Part shown: piece after piece, positions 44,205 through 53,153 of the stretch | Numbering within the stretch: position 1 is the first letter of the stretch | Layout: each line of letters starts with the position of its first letter | Origin: CAYTPI01 sp964439625 | GTDB taxonomy: Bacteria; Chloroflexota; Anaerolineae; Aggregatilineales; UBA3940 | DNA length: 64,000 nt | Direction of reading: 5' to 3' | Assembly (NCBI GenBank): GCA_964439625.1 | Contig: CAYTPI010000009.1 | Coordinates: 1-64,000 of the forward strand | Notes under the pieces: model-generated | The model's input: the letters and a program-made list of their open reading frames with translations, nothing else | Databases searched by the model: none | Told to the model about the DNA's origin: nothing | Made by a program: the position numbers and the translations under genes

Positions 44205-44974
44205 ATAATAATACGCCCACCTTTATTTTATTGCCATCTCGTAGACATGAGCGCAAGGAGATGTATGTTCAGTATGGCCCGGAATTCCATATGCGCTCGT
44301 TATTTCAGTTTGGTGCCGTCCCGTTGATCGTGCCCTCCATGCCGGAGGTAATGCCTCAGTTAGACTATTTTCTCAATATGGGCGCTGGGCTCTTATTGTT
44401 CGAAGGCAAAGACATCCACCCAGACCGCTATCAACCGTCAAAGCAGAGCCGCGACTACGTCCGCTCGACTGATGTCAACCGCGATGCCGTCGAATTCTAT
44501 TTGACTGAAGCAGCGTTTGAACGTGATATGCCCGTACTCGGTATTTGTCGCGGTTCACACCTGATGAACATCGCAAGCGGCGGAGACATGTGGACAGATG
44601 TCCACGCTGATCGGCCTGACAAGTCGATCAACCATATCGACTACGAAAATTATCACAGCTACCGTCATAACATTGTTATTGAGCCAAACACATGGCTCGC
44701 GGAAGTGTATGGGGATAAGTCCGGCTTAGAACTCCCAGCATCATCGTATCATCATCAAGCTGTTAAGACGCTTGCTAACCGTTTTGAGCCGATGGCCTAT
44801 TGCGTCGATGGTGTGCTTGAAGCATTTCGCGATCCGTCTGTGCCTTATGCTGTCGGTTTGCAGTACCATCCGGAGCGGATGCAGGGTGAGCATGAAGGGC
44901 ATACGCGTGTTTATGAAGCGTTTGTGTCAGCGGCGCATGAATATAAGCAGCAGCGCTTAACTGTCGGAGTCTGA
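44201..44974 (+). CDS. Gamma-glutamyl hydrolase-like class I glutamine amidotransferase (peptidase C26)
   Basis: 257 residues. The nucleophile is the Cys in LGICRGSHLMNIASGG (about 121-136), and the His-Glu pair is in VGLQYHPERMQGE near residue 226. GAGLLLFEGKDIHPDRY is the oxyanion-side loop in the place of the PGGxDIxP loop of PuuD-type enzymes. PuuD cleaves gamma-glutamyl-GABA, so removal of a gamma-glutamyl group from an intermediate made with the upstream aminotransferase is a fair guess. The start overlaps that gene; the 3' end overlaps the convergent HEAT gene by 18 bases. Confidence 0.87.
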   Translation: MNNNTPTFILLPSRRHERKEMYVQYGPEFHMRSLFQFGAVPLIVPSMPEVMPQLDYFLNMGAGLLLFEGKDIHPDRYQPSKQSRDYVRSTDVNRDAVEFYLTEAAFERDMPVLGICRGSHLMNIASGGDMWTDVHADRPDKSINHIDYENYHSYRHNIVIEPNTWLAEVYGDKSGLELPASSYHHQAVKTLANRFEPMAYCVDGVLEAFRDPSVPYAVGLQYHPERMQGEHEGHTRVYEAFVSAAHEYKQQRLTVGV

Positions 44975-45499
44975 CTGTGCCTTCCAAACGTTGACCGCCT
45001 CTAATGCCCGCAGCGTGTTGATTTGTTCTAAGGCAGACGCTGCGGCTCGTTGTACCTCTTCCTCAGGGTCGGCTAGTAGCTCAACAAGCGCAGGGATTGC
45101 ACGCGAGTCTTCCAGCGCTCCAAAAACTGCCGCCATCGTCTCGCGTGCAGCAGGCTCTGGATGTTGGAGCCCGGCCAGCATATCAACTAGAAAATCTGGC
45201 CCGAGGGCCGTCAGGCGCCGCTGTACCTGAACTCGGAACGAGTCGCCAGCGTCTGTAACTACATCAAGCAGCGGGCCCATGGCATTGACTGAGGCGCGCT
45301 CTAGGAGAATATTGGCAGTTCTACGCTTGTTAAACTCTGGTGAGCGTAGGTCATATACCGCCTGTACCAGTGGCTCCGTCTCTTCGTCTAGCTCATCCTC
45401 ATCTGCGCGCTCAGCATCAATGTCAATCTCAGTTGGCGGGTCGAGAAACTCATCAACGGAATTATCAAATGTATCAGGGCTAAAATCAGTGTCACTCAT
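44957..45499 (-). CDS. HEAT-repeat protein (third of three)
   Basis: 180 residues. An acidic N-terminal region (DADRAD-like, Glu/Asp-rich, residues 1-48) is followed by three to four HEAT helices pairs, for example GPLLDVVTDAGDSFRVQVQR and AIPALVELLADPEEEVQRAA. HEAT arrays bind proteins. No catalytic residue is seen. The start overlaps the end of the preceding gene by eight bases, and the stop region overlaps the convergent hydrolase gene by 18 bases. Confidence 0.82.
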   Translation of the reverse strand: MSDTDFSPDTFDNSVDEFLDPPTEIDIDAERADEDELDEETEPLVQAVYDLRSPEFNKRRTANILLERASVNAMGPLLDVVTDAGDSFRVQVQRRLTALGPDFLVDMLAGLQHPEPAARETMAAVFGALEDSRAIPALVELLADPEEEVQRAAASALEQINTLRALEAVNVWKAQSDSDS

Positions 45500-46091
45500 C
45501 TTCAGCGTTTTGTTCCTTCCATTCAGCTACTAATGCCAGAGCGTCTTTTGTACCAATACATCTTAATGCCCGCGATGCAACCACCTGCAAACAAGCTGAA
45601 GACTCGTCTAGGAGTGCGGCAACGTCAGGCACTGTTTTTGCTGATGCCACCCGCCCCAACGCTTTGACCAGTATAATTCGGAAGCCTGTGTCTGTCTCGG
45701 TTGCCAGTCGCTCGGTGAGCGATGGCGTGATCGTATCACTAAGCGATTTGTGGTAAGCGCCGATCATGCCAAGAGAGGACGTTGCTGTGAAACGTACACT
45801 GCGTTCTGGGTCATCCAGCGCAGCGATGAGGGCATGCAGGGCCGGCATTGCCAAAGGCGCTAAACCTTGATTGTTGTTGCCCATAATGCCCAACGCCGAG
45901 GTCGCGGCTAGGCGCACATCGGTATCGTCATCTTGTACTAATGCAATAAGCGCATCCAGTGCCTCTGACACTTGTTTGGTATTGGTGCCATAGTCATATA
46001 AGCCAAGATAGTTGGCTGCATCTTCTCGCTGCGCTTGGGTAGCACCATTTGCCGCTCTGTGTGCATCTGCTAACGTCTCGATTGAAGTCAT
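45492..46091 (-). CDS. HEAT-repeat protein (second of three)
   Basis: 199 residues, four to five HEAT units such as ALDALIALVQDDDTDVRLAA, HALIAALDDPERSVRFTATS and VPDVAALLDESSACLQVVAS. The Asp-x-Asp-V-R turn at the repeat ends is typical of PBS-lyase-like HEAT proteins. Its ATG lies inside the end of the first gene (four-base overlap), so all three are co-translated. The partner is unknown. Confidence 0.82.
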   Translation of the reverse strand: MTSIETLADAHRAANGATQAQREDAANYLGLYDYGTNTKQVSEALDALIALVQDDDTDVRLAATSALGIMGNNNQGLAPLAMPALHALIAALDDPERSVRFTATSSLGMIGAYHKSLSDTITPSLTERLATETDTGFRIILVKALGRVASAKTVPDVAALLDESSACLQVVASRALRCIGTKDALALVAEWKEQNAEDE

Positions 46092-47038
46092 GGGTTGTCT
46101 GCCCCAAACGCTTTGACAGCGGCAGCCGCTGCCGGGGTGTATTCTGATTCTGGGTGCAGCGTTGCGATCACATCCAGTGCAACAGCGGCCTCCTCGTTAC
46201 CGTCGTTCAATGCCTCTATCAATGCCGGGACGGTGTCTGTTCGAGCGATCTCGCCGAGTGATGCCGCTGCATTTTGTCGTACACCGGGGGCCTCATCTTG
46301 AAGGCCATTAACCAGTGCCCAGACTGCTTCTTCGTTGTACAGCCAGCCAAGGCCTGCTGCGGCTGAAGTGCGAACATCAACATCAGTATCCTCAAGAGCA
46401 AACAGCAGCAGTGGGACAGCTACCACATTTACCCAGCTTTCAATCCGGGACCCTTCCGGAATGCCTTCCAAATAATAACCACGCCATTCAAGGCCTTGAA
46501 CAGCCTCAAAGCGAACCTCGATATCGTCATGAGTGAGGGCTGCCTTGACTGCATCAAATGTGTCCGGCTGGCGTATCCACGCAAGGCTGTTGGCTGCCGT
46601 TTCCCGAACGTGTGGCTCATCGTCGGCAAGTGCGCGCCACAACGGGGCAACCGCTTCGATGGCATCGGTGCGTGCCAAAGCGCTGGCAGCCTGTACGCGA
46701 ACATCCACTGGTATAGCAGCATCTTGTATGAGCGCTGCCAACGCTGGTACGGCTGGAATACCCAGCCTGCCAAGGGCAAACACTAGCGGTTGAGCTAGCT
46801 CGGCCCGGTTGGTTTGCATCAACGCGACGAGCGGATCAACCGCACGGGCATCTTCAATGACTTCTAATGCAGAGATGACTGCAATGGTTCGCCGAAGATC
46901 GCTACTATTAAGCGCTGCAATTAATGCGGGTACAGCTACTTCTCCGGCTTGCATTAACTGTTGGCTGGCCTGCCTGTTGACTTGCCAATCTGGGCTGGAG
47001 AGTTTCTCTATAAGTTGGTTGATTTCTGGATTTTTCAC
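46088..47038 (-). CDS. HEAT-repeat protein (first of three)
   Basis: 316 residues, seven to eight HEAT/PBS-lyase repeats from the N-terminus (SSPDWQVNRQASQQLMQAGE) to LIEALNDGNEEAAVALDVIA. The repeats stack to a superhelix that probably holds a protein partner. The GTG start has no ribosome-binding site. A perfect TATAAT on the minus strand ends seven bases before it, so the transcript would be leaderless. It leads a three-gene operon made only of HEAT proteins. Confidence 0.85.
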   Translation of the reverse strand: MKNPEINQLIEKLSSPDWQVNRQASQQLMQAGEVAVPALIAALNSSDLRRTIAVISALEVIEDARAVDPLVALMQTNRAELAQPLVFALGRLGIPAVPALAALIQDAAIPVDVRVQAASALARTDAIEAVAPLWRALADDEPHVRETAANSLAWIRQPDTFDAVKAALTHDDIEVRFEAVQGLEWRGYYLEGIPEGSRIESWVNVVAVPLLLFALEDTDVDVRTSAAAGLGWLYNEEAVWALVNGLQDEAPGVRQNAAASLGEIARTDTVPALIEALNDGNEEAAVALDVIATLHPESEYTPAAAAAVKAFGADNP

Positions 47039-47045
47039 AGGTCAG

Positions 47046-47051
47046 ATTATA
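47046..47051 (-). promoter_or_regulatory. -10 box of a leaderless HEAT operon transcript
   Basis: TATAAT on the minus strand, seven bases upstream of the GTG at 47038. No good -35 is seen 16-18 bases further upstream. Confidence 0.5.
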
Positions 47052-47157
47052 GTTCGTCTGGCAAATAGAACACATAATCTGTCTGTAAGACTCGCGCCTG
47101 GCTATGTTTTACTCCATCATCTAAGGGTGAGGTAGAGTCAAGTTGAGGAAGTGCTCC

Positions 47158-47856
47158 ATGGGAAATTACGTCATTACAGGCTCCAATCGTGGGATTGGGT
47201 TTGAATTTGTTAAGCAGTTAGCTGCACGCGGAGAAAAAGTCTTTGCTACCTGCCGCACACCTTCAGATGCATCTGACTTGAACCTGCTGGCTAACAAACG
47301 TAAGCATGCGATCACTGTCTTACCACTGGATGTCACGGATGATGCTTCTATTGCTGCGGCGCGTAAAGAGGTTGGGCGGCGGGTTGACTCTGTGGATGTT
47401 CTCATCAATAATGCTGCTATTTATCCGCGTCTCAGTAATTTTGATACGCTCACCAGAGATCAGCTTCAGTCAACGTTGGACACCAACACGTTCGGCCCCA
47501 TGATGGTCACCCAAGCCTTCCTTGACCTGCTCAAGGTCAGGCGCCAGTCTAAGATTGTTAATATCTCTTCGCATTTGGGTTCAATTAATAACCGGAAAGA
47601 TGGGCAGTTTTTCCCGTACAGTACCAGTAAGGCCGCCCTAAACATGATGACCCGTCTGCTTGCTTTTGATCTGCTACGAGATGGCATAATCGTCGTCGCT
47701 ATGAACCCTGGTTGGGTGCGAACAGATATGGGTCGCAGCGAAGCGCCCCTTGCGCCATCGGAGTCTGTGCGGGGTATGCTGCGCTTGATCGATGGGCTTA
47801 CGGCTATGAGTGCCGGACGCTTTTTAGTCTGGAATGGTTCACAGCTTCCTTGGTGA
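47158..47856 (+). CDS. Short-chain dehydrogenase/reductase
   Basis: 232 residues, classical SDR. The cofactor loop is TGSNRGIGFEFV (residues 6-17), the Asn strand VLINNAAIY, the catalytic Ser in VNISSHLGS and the YSTSK Tyr/Lys pair at about 153-157. The C-terminal MNPGWVRTDMG is typical. ATCRTPSDA after the second strand, with an Arg, is compatible with NADPH. The substrate is open. The ATG at 47158 follows GAGGAA by seven bases; an upstream TTG (47143) is less likely. Confidence 0.92.
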   Translation: MGNYVITGSNRGIGFEFVKQLAARGEKVFATCRTPSDASDLNLLANKRKHAITVLPLDVTDDASIAAARKEVGRRVDSVDVLINNAAIYPRLSNFDTLTRDQLQSTLDTNTFGPMMVTQAFLDLLKVRRQSKIVNISSHLGSINNRKDGQFFPYSTSKAALNMMTRLLAFDLLRDGIIVVAMNPGWVRTDMGRSEAPLAPSESVRGMLRLIDGLTAMSAGRFLVWNGSQLPW

Positions 47857-47880
47857 TCTTTCAGCAGGCATTACTATAAT
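47850..47880 (+). promoter_or_regulatory. Candidate malQ promoter
   Basis: Consensus TATAAT at 47875-47880 with TTGGTG at 47850-47855 (19-base spacer), overlapping the end of the upstream dehydrogenase gene. The leader would be about 25 bases. Confidence 0.5.
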
Positions 47881-47912
47881 AGAAAAAATTCTAACCAACG
47901 GACTACAGTGCG

Positions 47913-49418
47913 ATGAAACTTACCCGCAGCAGCGGAATTATTCTCCACCCGACCTCGCTTCCAGGCGCATATGGCATAGGCGACTTTGGGCCCGGTGCCT
48001 ATGCTTTCATAGATTTTCTGCAAGATACCTATCAATCGATCTGGCAGGTGCTGCCGCTCGGGCCAATCGGCTATGGCAACTCCCCGTATCAAGCGTCGTC
48101 ATCCTTTGCAGGCAATCACCTTCTGATCAGCTTTGACCGTCTGCTAGAATCAGGTTGGTTACACAAGTCTGATCTCGATGATGCCCCTGACCTCAATGAC
48201 TTCTTGGTGTATTACCCAGAAGTGACGGCTTTCCATAACCGCGTCTTGGATGCTGCCTTCAAACGTTTTATGAACAGCGCTGATAAGCAATCTGTCGAGA
48301 CATTTGATGCTTTCAACGAGGCGCAGGCCTATTGGCTTGATGACTATGCTATCTTTGCCGTACTCTCCAACCAGTACAACAATCGCCCTTGGTGGAGTTG
48401 GGCCGAGCGGTTTGCCCTGCGTGATACGAGTGCCATTGCAGCACTGCTAGAGACTCAAGCTGAGGCGATCCGTGCTGTCAAGTTTCGCCAATGGCTGTTC
48501 TATAGCCAATGGCTGGACGTCAAGCGATATGCCAACGAGCGCAATATCCAGATTTTTGGTGATATTCCGATCTTTGTGTCAGCAAATAGTGCGGATGTTT
48601 GGGCCAACCAAGGGTTATTCAAGCTAGAACCGGACGGTACCCCAACGGTTGTTGCGGGTGTCCCGCCTGACTATTTCAGCGCAACAGGACAGCGTTGGGG
48701 TAATCCGCTCTATCGCTGGGATGTCATGAAGCAGAATAACTACGCATGGTGGTTAGAGCGCATTCGTGCCACGCTTGAACTGGTTGACACTGCTCGTATC
48801 GATCACTTTCGGGGCTTTATTGCCGCCTGGGAAATCGCCGCTGAAGAAGAGACGGCGATCAATGGTGAGTGGGTGCCCGGCCCCGGTGCTGATCTGTTTC
48901 ACGTTATGCGTGCGGAACTTGGTGAAAAACTGCCGTTGGTCGCTGAAGACCTTGGCGTGATCACCGATGAAGTACGTGCTGTCCGCGATCAATTTAACTT
49001 GCCTGGTATGAAGATCATTCAATTTGCCTTTGGCGAAGAAGAGCAATCTAATGATTTTCTTCCCCACCTCTACCCGAACAACTGTGTCGTATATACCGGT
49101 ACGCATGATAATGACACAACGCTGGGCTGGTGGTTCAATGTCAGCGAGAATGTACGTAACAACGTCCAAAAGTACATGGGGCCAGTGCAAAACCCTCCGC
49201 ATGATTTGATGCGCTTCGCGATGATGTCTGTGGCGGATACGGCTATCTTTCCCTTACAAGATGTTCTAGGCTACGGCACAGACACCCGCATGAACTTGCC
49301 TGGTTCCGCTAAAGGCAATTGGGAATGGCGCTTCAAGGCCAACGCCTTAACGGATGAGGTGCGCAGCATGCTCCGTGAGATAACTCGCCGCTACGACCGC
49401 CATCTACCGCAGATGTAG
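47913..49418 (+). CDS. malQ: 4-alpha-glucanotransferase (amylomaltase)
   Basis: GH77 enzyme, 501 residues; transfers maltosyl and longer glucan units between alpha-1,4-glucans in maltose and glycogen turnover, in the cytoplasm. SSGIILHPTSLPGAYGIGD and PLGPIGYGNSPYQ open the barrel. The nucleophile Asp is in ARIDHFRGFIA, the acid/base Glu in LVAEDLGVIT, and the third acidic residue in YTGTHDNDTTLGWW. FVSANSADVWANQGLF is the family loop. Only a weak ribosome-binding site is seen. It converges on the metallopeptidase-like gene with a three-base gap. Confidence 0.96.
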   Translation: MKLTRSSGIILHPTSLPGAYGIGDFGPGAYAFIDFLQDTYQSIWQVLPLGPIGYGNSPYQASSSFAGNHLLISFDRLLESGWLHKSDLDDAPDLNDFLVYYPEVTAFHNRVLDAAFKRFMNSADKQSVETFDAFNEAQAYWLDDYAIFAVLSNQYNNRPWWSWAERFALRDTSAIAALLETQAEAIRAVKFRQWLFYSQWLDVKRYANERNIQIFGDIPIFVSANSADVWANQGLFKLEPDGTPTVVAGVPPDYFSATGQRWGNPLYRWDVMKQNNYAWWLERIRATLELVDTARIDHFRGFIAAWEIAAEEETAINGEWVPGPGADLFHVMRAELGEKLPLVAEDLGVITDEVRAVRDQFNLPGMKIIQFAFGEEEQSNDFLPHLYPNNCVVYTGTHDNDTTLGWWFNVSENVRNNVQKYMGPVQNPPHDLMRFAMMSVADTAIFPLQDVLGYGTDTRMNLPGSAKGNWEWRFKANALTDEVRSMLREITRRYDRHLPQM

Positions 49419-49421
49419 CGA

Positions 49422-51395
49422 TCAGCAGCCACTGTTGTGGTAGGTGTCGGTGAGCAAGCGAGCGAGGGTTAGCCCGCTGTTGATCGGCATCCAATCCCAC
49501 TCCGGGGCATCACCAGGATAGCTCTGTACCCACCACATATATTCCATCATATACTTGAGCGGTTCACAGCGACTACCACCAATAGGCCTGCCACGGAAGG
49601 TGTACTGGTTGGAGTTGAAGTCAAGCACATGGCCCATCTCGTGCGCCCAGCGGCTGTTCAAGGCGCCGGGGTAGGCCAAAATCACCCATGCCAGTTCGTC
49701 ATACGAAACCAGAATCTCGTTGGCTCCGCCGCTCCGTGGCACACGGAAGCCGGAGTCAAGGCGCGAGTCTATCCGAATGAGCAACGGTTCTTCGCTCTGA
49801 TAGGTTGCCCCTAGGATGATCGCGACTTCCATATCGTTAAACAGATAGCCCGTCCGGTAGGGGTACAACAGCGCGTTTTCGACATCTTCGATGCTGGGGT
49901 AACCCTCCTCGCGATTGGCATAGGTCATGCCATCCATCAGATTGCTGGTCATGAAGCGGATCACACTGTCGCGATCAACAACTACCTGACCTTCCGCAGC
50001 GGCTTGCGCCATGCGCTCGCGCCGAATATCGACCGTGCCTGAGTCGGGCATCAAGATAAACGGACTGACGGTGTCGTTGGGGCGCCATGCCCTTAGATCG
50101 TCATCGGTTTGGGTGTCCCAGTCAAGTAGATTCATATCACCACCGAAGGCCGCTGCTGCGGAACCATACGCGGTTAGATTGTCTTCCACATTGCGTGAGC
50201 CAAATATATAGAAGTTTGAGACCATGAATGCAACTGGGTCGGGCAGGATGCGCTGCCATGGTCGATAGTATGAAAACCCGTAATGGTAGAACTGCTCACC
50301 ACCCGGCCCATTTTCGATGCGCACCCCAGAATGATCACGCACGTTCAAGCGGTAGAGTGTGCGTGCCTCGATCACATCGCCTGTGGCTTCATCCCACCAG
50401 CCTGCAACCACCTTCTCGCCCGTTTGGACATCGATGGCCGTGTAACCTAGGACTTTCACCAGTTCGCCATCCCGTTCATCAATGGATGCGATCCGTGTAT
50501 TTTCGATCCGGTAGATGTTGCCCGCGCGCTGCTGGCGAATTGCCTCTGCGTCAAGGTCACGGAAAGCGGCGTCATCTCCAGCGATGAAATTGTTCCAACG
50601 GGCAACGACATCGCCGTCGAAATAATCAGCTTCAACCCCGACAAATGGACCGATCTCACTGCGAATTGCCTCGCGGTCAAAGGGCTTGATGATTGGGGTC
50701 GTCAAGGTGAGAGCCTCACGATTTTGCCCGCCGACCTCAAAGATGGTTGGCGTTAGCGTTAGCCGGGTCACGACGGATTGTTCAAATAGGTCTTCTGATC
50801 TCGGCCCGCCATCGTCATCAGCGAAGCCGCGTGTATCAAAACCCTCCGGTAGCGAGACTTCTGTCGTCCTTACTTCAGCTACAGCCATAAACGGTGATCC
50901 CTCAGCTAGCAGCGTGTTAAGGGCGTATGACGCCCGTAATGGCCCGGCATCGGCTTGCTGTGGCACTGGCACATTAATGTAGTCAACGCCGCCTAAAAAT
51001 TGGGTCTTCAGCCAATCCCAATCATGTAGTTTGATTTCTTTGTCCGCCCAAGCCGCGACGGCCTCGTCGAAAGGGGCTAATCCTGTCGAAATGAAAGCAA
51101 CATACGATTCCGGTTCAACATTTTCTAAGGTAAAGGTGCCATCCAAATTTGTCGTCGCCGTTTGAGCTTGTAACGTGCATGTGACCTGTGGCTCATTAAC
51201 TTCAGTGACCGCACAAAGTACGACCTGTCGCCCACTGAGGGGGTCGCCATTTGCTTCATCTATCAGGGTGCCTGCAAGTTGTTTTTCTGCTTCCGTCAGG
51301 GTAGCGGTAACTTCTAGTACTTGTGGGGATGGCCCGCCGCAGCTAACCAACCACATAGCGGTAATCACTGCATACGCAATAGCGATTCGATACAT
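49422..51395 (-). CDS. Lipoprotein with carboxypeptidase-regulatory-like domain and HExxH motif
   Basis: 657 residues. Signal peptide with lipobox MWLVSC, then a domain with LDGTFTLENVEPESYVAF (about 90-107), typical of CarboxypepD_reg-like modules. A long middle region has no family I can name. Near residue 585 is RWAHEMGHVLDFNSN, a zinc-protease-like HExxH with a further aromatic, so it may be a secreted, lipid-anchored metalloprotease. A third zinc ligand cannot be assigned. The Met at 51395 is chosen because it precedes the signal peptide directly; an ATG at 51503 would add 36 residues. No clear ribosome-binding site. Confidence 0.68.
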   Translation of the reverse strand: MYRIAIAYAVITAMWLVSCGGPSPQVLEVTATLTEAEKQLAGTLIDEANGDPLSGRQVVLCAVTEVNEPQVTCTLQAQTATTNLDGTFTLENVEPESYVAFISTGLAPFDEAVAAWADKEIKLHDWDWLKTQFLGGVDYINVPVPQQADAGPLRASYALNTLLAEGSPFMAVAEVRTTEVSLPEGFDTRGFADDDGGPRSEDLFEQSVVTRLTLTPTIFEVGGQNREALTLTTPIIKPFDREAIRSEIGPFVGVEADYFDGDVVARWNNFIAGDDAAFRDLDAEAIRQQRAGNIYRIENTRIASIDERDGELVKVLGYTAIDVQTGEKVVAGWWDEATGDVIEARTLYRLNVRDHSGVRIENGPGGEQFYHYGFSYYRPWQRILPDPVAFMVSNFYIFGSRNVEDNLTAYGSAAAAFGGDMNLLDWDTQTDDDLRAWRPNDTVSPFILMPDSGTVDIRRERMAQAAAEGQVVVDRDSVIRFMTSNLMDGMTYANREEGYPSIEDVENALLYPYRTGYLFNDMEVAIILGATYQSEEPLLIRIDSRLDSGFRVPRSGGANEILVSYDELAWVILAYPGALNSRWAHEMGHVLDFNSNQYTFRGRPIGGSRCEPLKYMMEYMWWVQSYPGDAPEWDWMPINSGLTLARLLTDTYHNSGC

Positions 51396-51533
51396 AAAGT
51401 TCAATAATAGGCCCGTCGAAATTAATCGATTAATCGTAACGTACTCATTGAGTGGCTGCGAAAGTGCGCGAACCGCAAGCGGTTCGTTCATCTTGCCTGG
51501 CATGAACCCAAATAGTAGGAGGGGGTGGTAAAA

Positions 51534-51815
51534 GTGAAAGCAATTCTCAGCGGTGAGACAATAGCAAAGAGCGACCAGACAATTCTACTAGAGGGGAGCT
51601 ATTATTTCCCACTGCAGGATGTAAACTTAGACCTGCTGGTAGAGTCTGAGACTCGAACGCAGTGCCCCATCAAAGGGATAGCCTATTATTTCCATGTGAC
51701 GGTCAATGATGAAACAACCGACGATGCCGCTTGGAGCTACCCAAACCCCGAAGGTGCGTTTACACATATTCAAGGATATGTGGCCTTTTGGCGCGGTATT
51801 GAGGTCAGCGAATAA
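51534..51815 (+). CDS. DUF427 family protein
   Basis: 93 residues, one complete DUF427 domain. Conserved features are EGSYYFP (about 20-26), the turn after TRTQCPIKGIAYYF with its single Cys, and AAWSYPNPEGAFTHIQGYVAFW. Function is unknown for the family; the compact beta fold and aromatic pocket suggest a small ligand. The GTG at 51534 is well spaced from AGGAGGGG (51517-51524); a GTG at 51525 touches it. The stop overlaps the convergent permease gene by 11 bases. Confidence 0.88.
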   Translation: MKAILSGETIAKSDQTILLEGSYYFPLQDVNLDLLVESETRTQCPIKGIAYYFHVTVNDETTDDAAWSYPNPEGAFTHIQGYVAFWRGIEVSE

Positions 51816-53010
51816 GCATTATATAGACGACACTGAGCGCAGTTGTTAAGAGGGTAATTGGTACACCGTATTTCAAGTAGGGGATAAACTTCAGTTCAAC
51901 ACCGTACTTCTTGGCAATCTCAGCGATAATCAGCGTATTTAGTGAACCGAGCAGCGTCAGATTACCGGAGATACTTGAGACGGCTGAGAGCGTCAGCCAA
52001 CCTGTGGTGGGGTCAGTCAGGAAGGGAACTTGAGGCCGGAGCAGCAGCACCGCGGGCACATTAGAAACGAGATTGCTTAAAATTGCGGTCACCAGAGCAA
52101 AGGCCGGTAGACTGGTATTCAAAATGGGCCCTGCGGCCTCAACCATCAATGCGCTTAACCCAACTTCCTCGATGGTGCCTGTGATCACGAACAGCCCAGT
52201 GAAGAACGCCAGCAAGTCCCAGTCGATGTCGAGCAGTTTGTGAGGATGAATCCGTGAGATGAGCAAGGCTGAGGCTGCAATAGCAGTTGCTATCACAATT
52301 GGCGCTCCGGCGAACAACGCAATGATCAATAGGACAACGACGACTGTTACCCGCCATAACAACGGCTTGAAAGGGATTGGCTCCGGAAGGTGTAGCGGTT
52401 CCAGCCTGCCACGGAATTCTTTTGGTTCCAATAAGACAATCATTCCCCATGAGATCACCAAGCAGATCAATGCTAACGGCCCTAGATTGATGAAAAAATC
52501 TAAGAAGGAAATCCCACTGGATTGCCCAATGATTAAATTCTGTGGATTTCCCGTAATCGTAGCGACTGACCCCATATTAGAGCCAATGCTCAGCGCGACC
52601 AAATAGGGGATAGGGTTTCGTTTGAGATGCTGGGTTACTTTGACAACTAGCGGTGTCATCATTAGACAGACAGGATCATTCATCAGAATCGCTGAGAAGA
52701 TACCTGCGGTCGACATAATAAGGGCGAGCAGCACGGCGGGGTGGTGAGCAAACTTCAGTGTCCGGGTGATGACCACATCATAGAAGCCAGAGAGCTCGAT
52801 ATTGACATTGATGATCATCATCGCGCCTAGCAAAATGATGGTGCCCATATCTAGTGATAATAATGCTTCTTCTTCACCGATGAACCCACCCAACAACAGA
52901 ACACCCGCGCCAACAAGAGCAATCGTCGCCCGATTCATTCGAAGGCTTGGTACGGCACCGATGGCGATACCAACGTAAATAATAAATACAATGACAGCGA
53001 CCGCAATCAT
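51805..53010 (-). CDS. ArsB/NhaD/CitMHS superfamily ion permease
   Basis: 401 residues, about ten to eleven membrane helices. The NDPVCLMMTPLVV segment after helix 3-4 and the paired, inverted NPQNLIIGQSSG / SLNTLIIAEIAKKYG motifs belong to the ion-transporter superfamily (SLC13/ArsB/NhaD). The cargo (arsenite, dicarboxylate or sodium/proton exchange) cannot be fixed from sequence, and no ars or citrate gene is near. The length is slightly shorter than ArsB. The start has only a weak site. Confidence 0.85.
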   Translation of the reverse strand: MIAVAVIVFIIYVGIAIGAVPSLRMNRATIALVGAGVLLLGGFIGEEEALLSLDMGTIILLGAMMIINVNIELSGFYDVVITRTLKFAHHPAVLLALIMSTAGIFSAILMNDPVCLMMTPLVVKVTQHLKRNPIPYLVALSIGSNMGSVATITGNPQNLIIGQSSGISFLDFFINLGPLALICLVISWGMIVLLEPKEFRGRLEPLHLPEPIPFKPLLWRVTVVVVLLIIALFAGAPIVIATAIAASALLISRIHPHKLLDIDWDLLAFFTGLFVITGTIEEVGLSALMVEAAGPILNTSLPAFALVTAILSNLVSNVPAVLLLRPQVPFLTDPTTGWLTLSAVSSISGNLTLLGSLNTLIIAEIAKKYGVELKFIPYLKYGVPITLLTTALSVVYIMLIR

Positions 53011-53110
53011 TATAAGTTATTCACTTTAATATGAGGAAAGGATAGAACGCGCTGAGTGTATCGTTAGTGCGTTGTAAAGATGTTAAGTCAAAGTTAAATT
53101 AAGGGGAAAC

Positions 53111-53141
53111 AAAAGAGCGCAGTTAAGACTGTTTTAAGCGC
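53111..53141 (-). terminator. Terminator of the small unknown gene at 53154
   Basis: GCGC-AG-TTAA (53117-53126) pairs with TTAA-GCGC (53134-53141), with AG bulged out. On the minus strand TCTTTTG follows. Confidence 0.5.
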
Positions 53142-53153
53142 GCCCTGTTTGAC

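Noticed and set aside
51805..51815. Overlap of the DUF427 and permease genes as a frameshift or fusion
   Set aside because: They are convergent genes with normal ends; an 11-base 3' overlap is ordinary in compact genomes.
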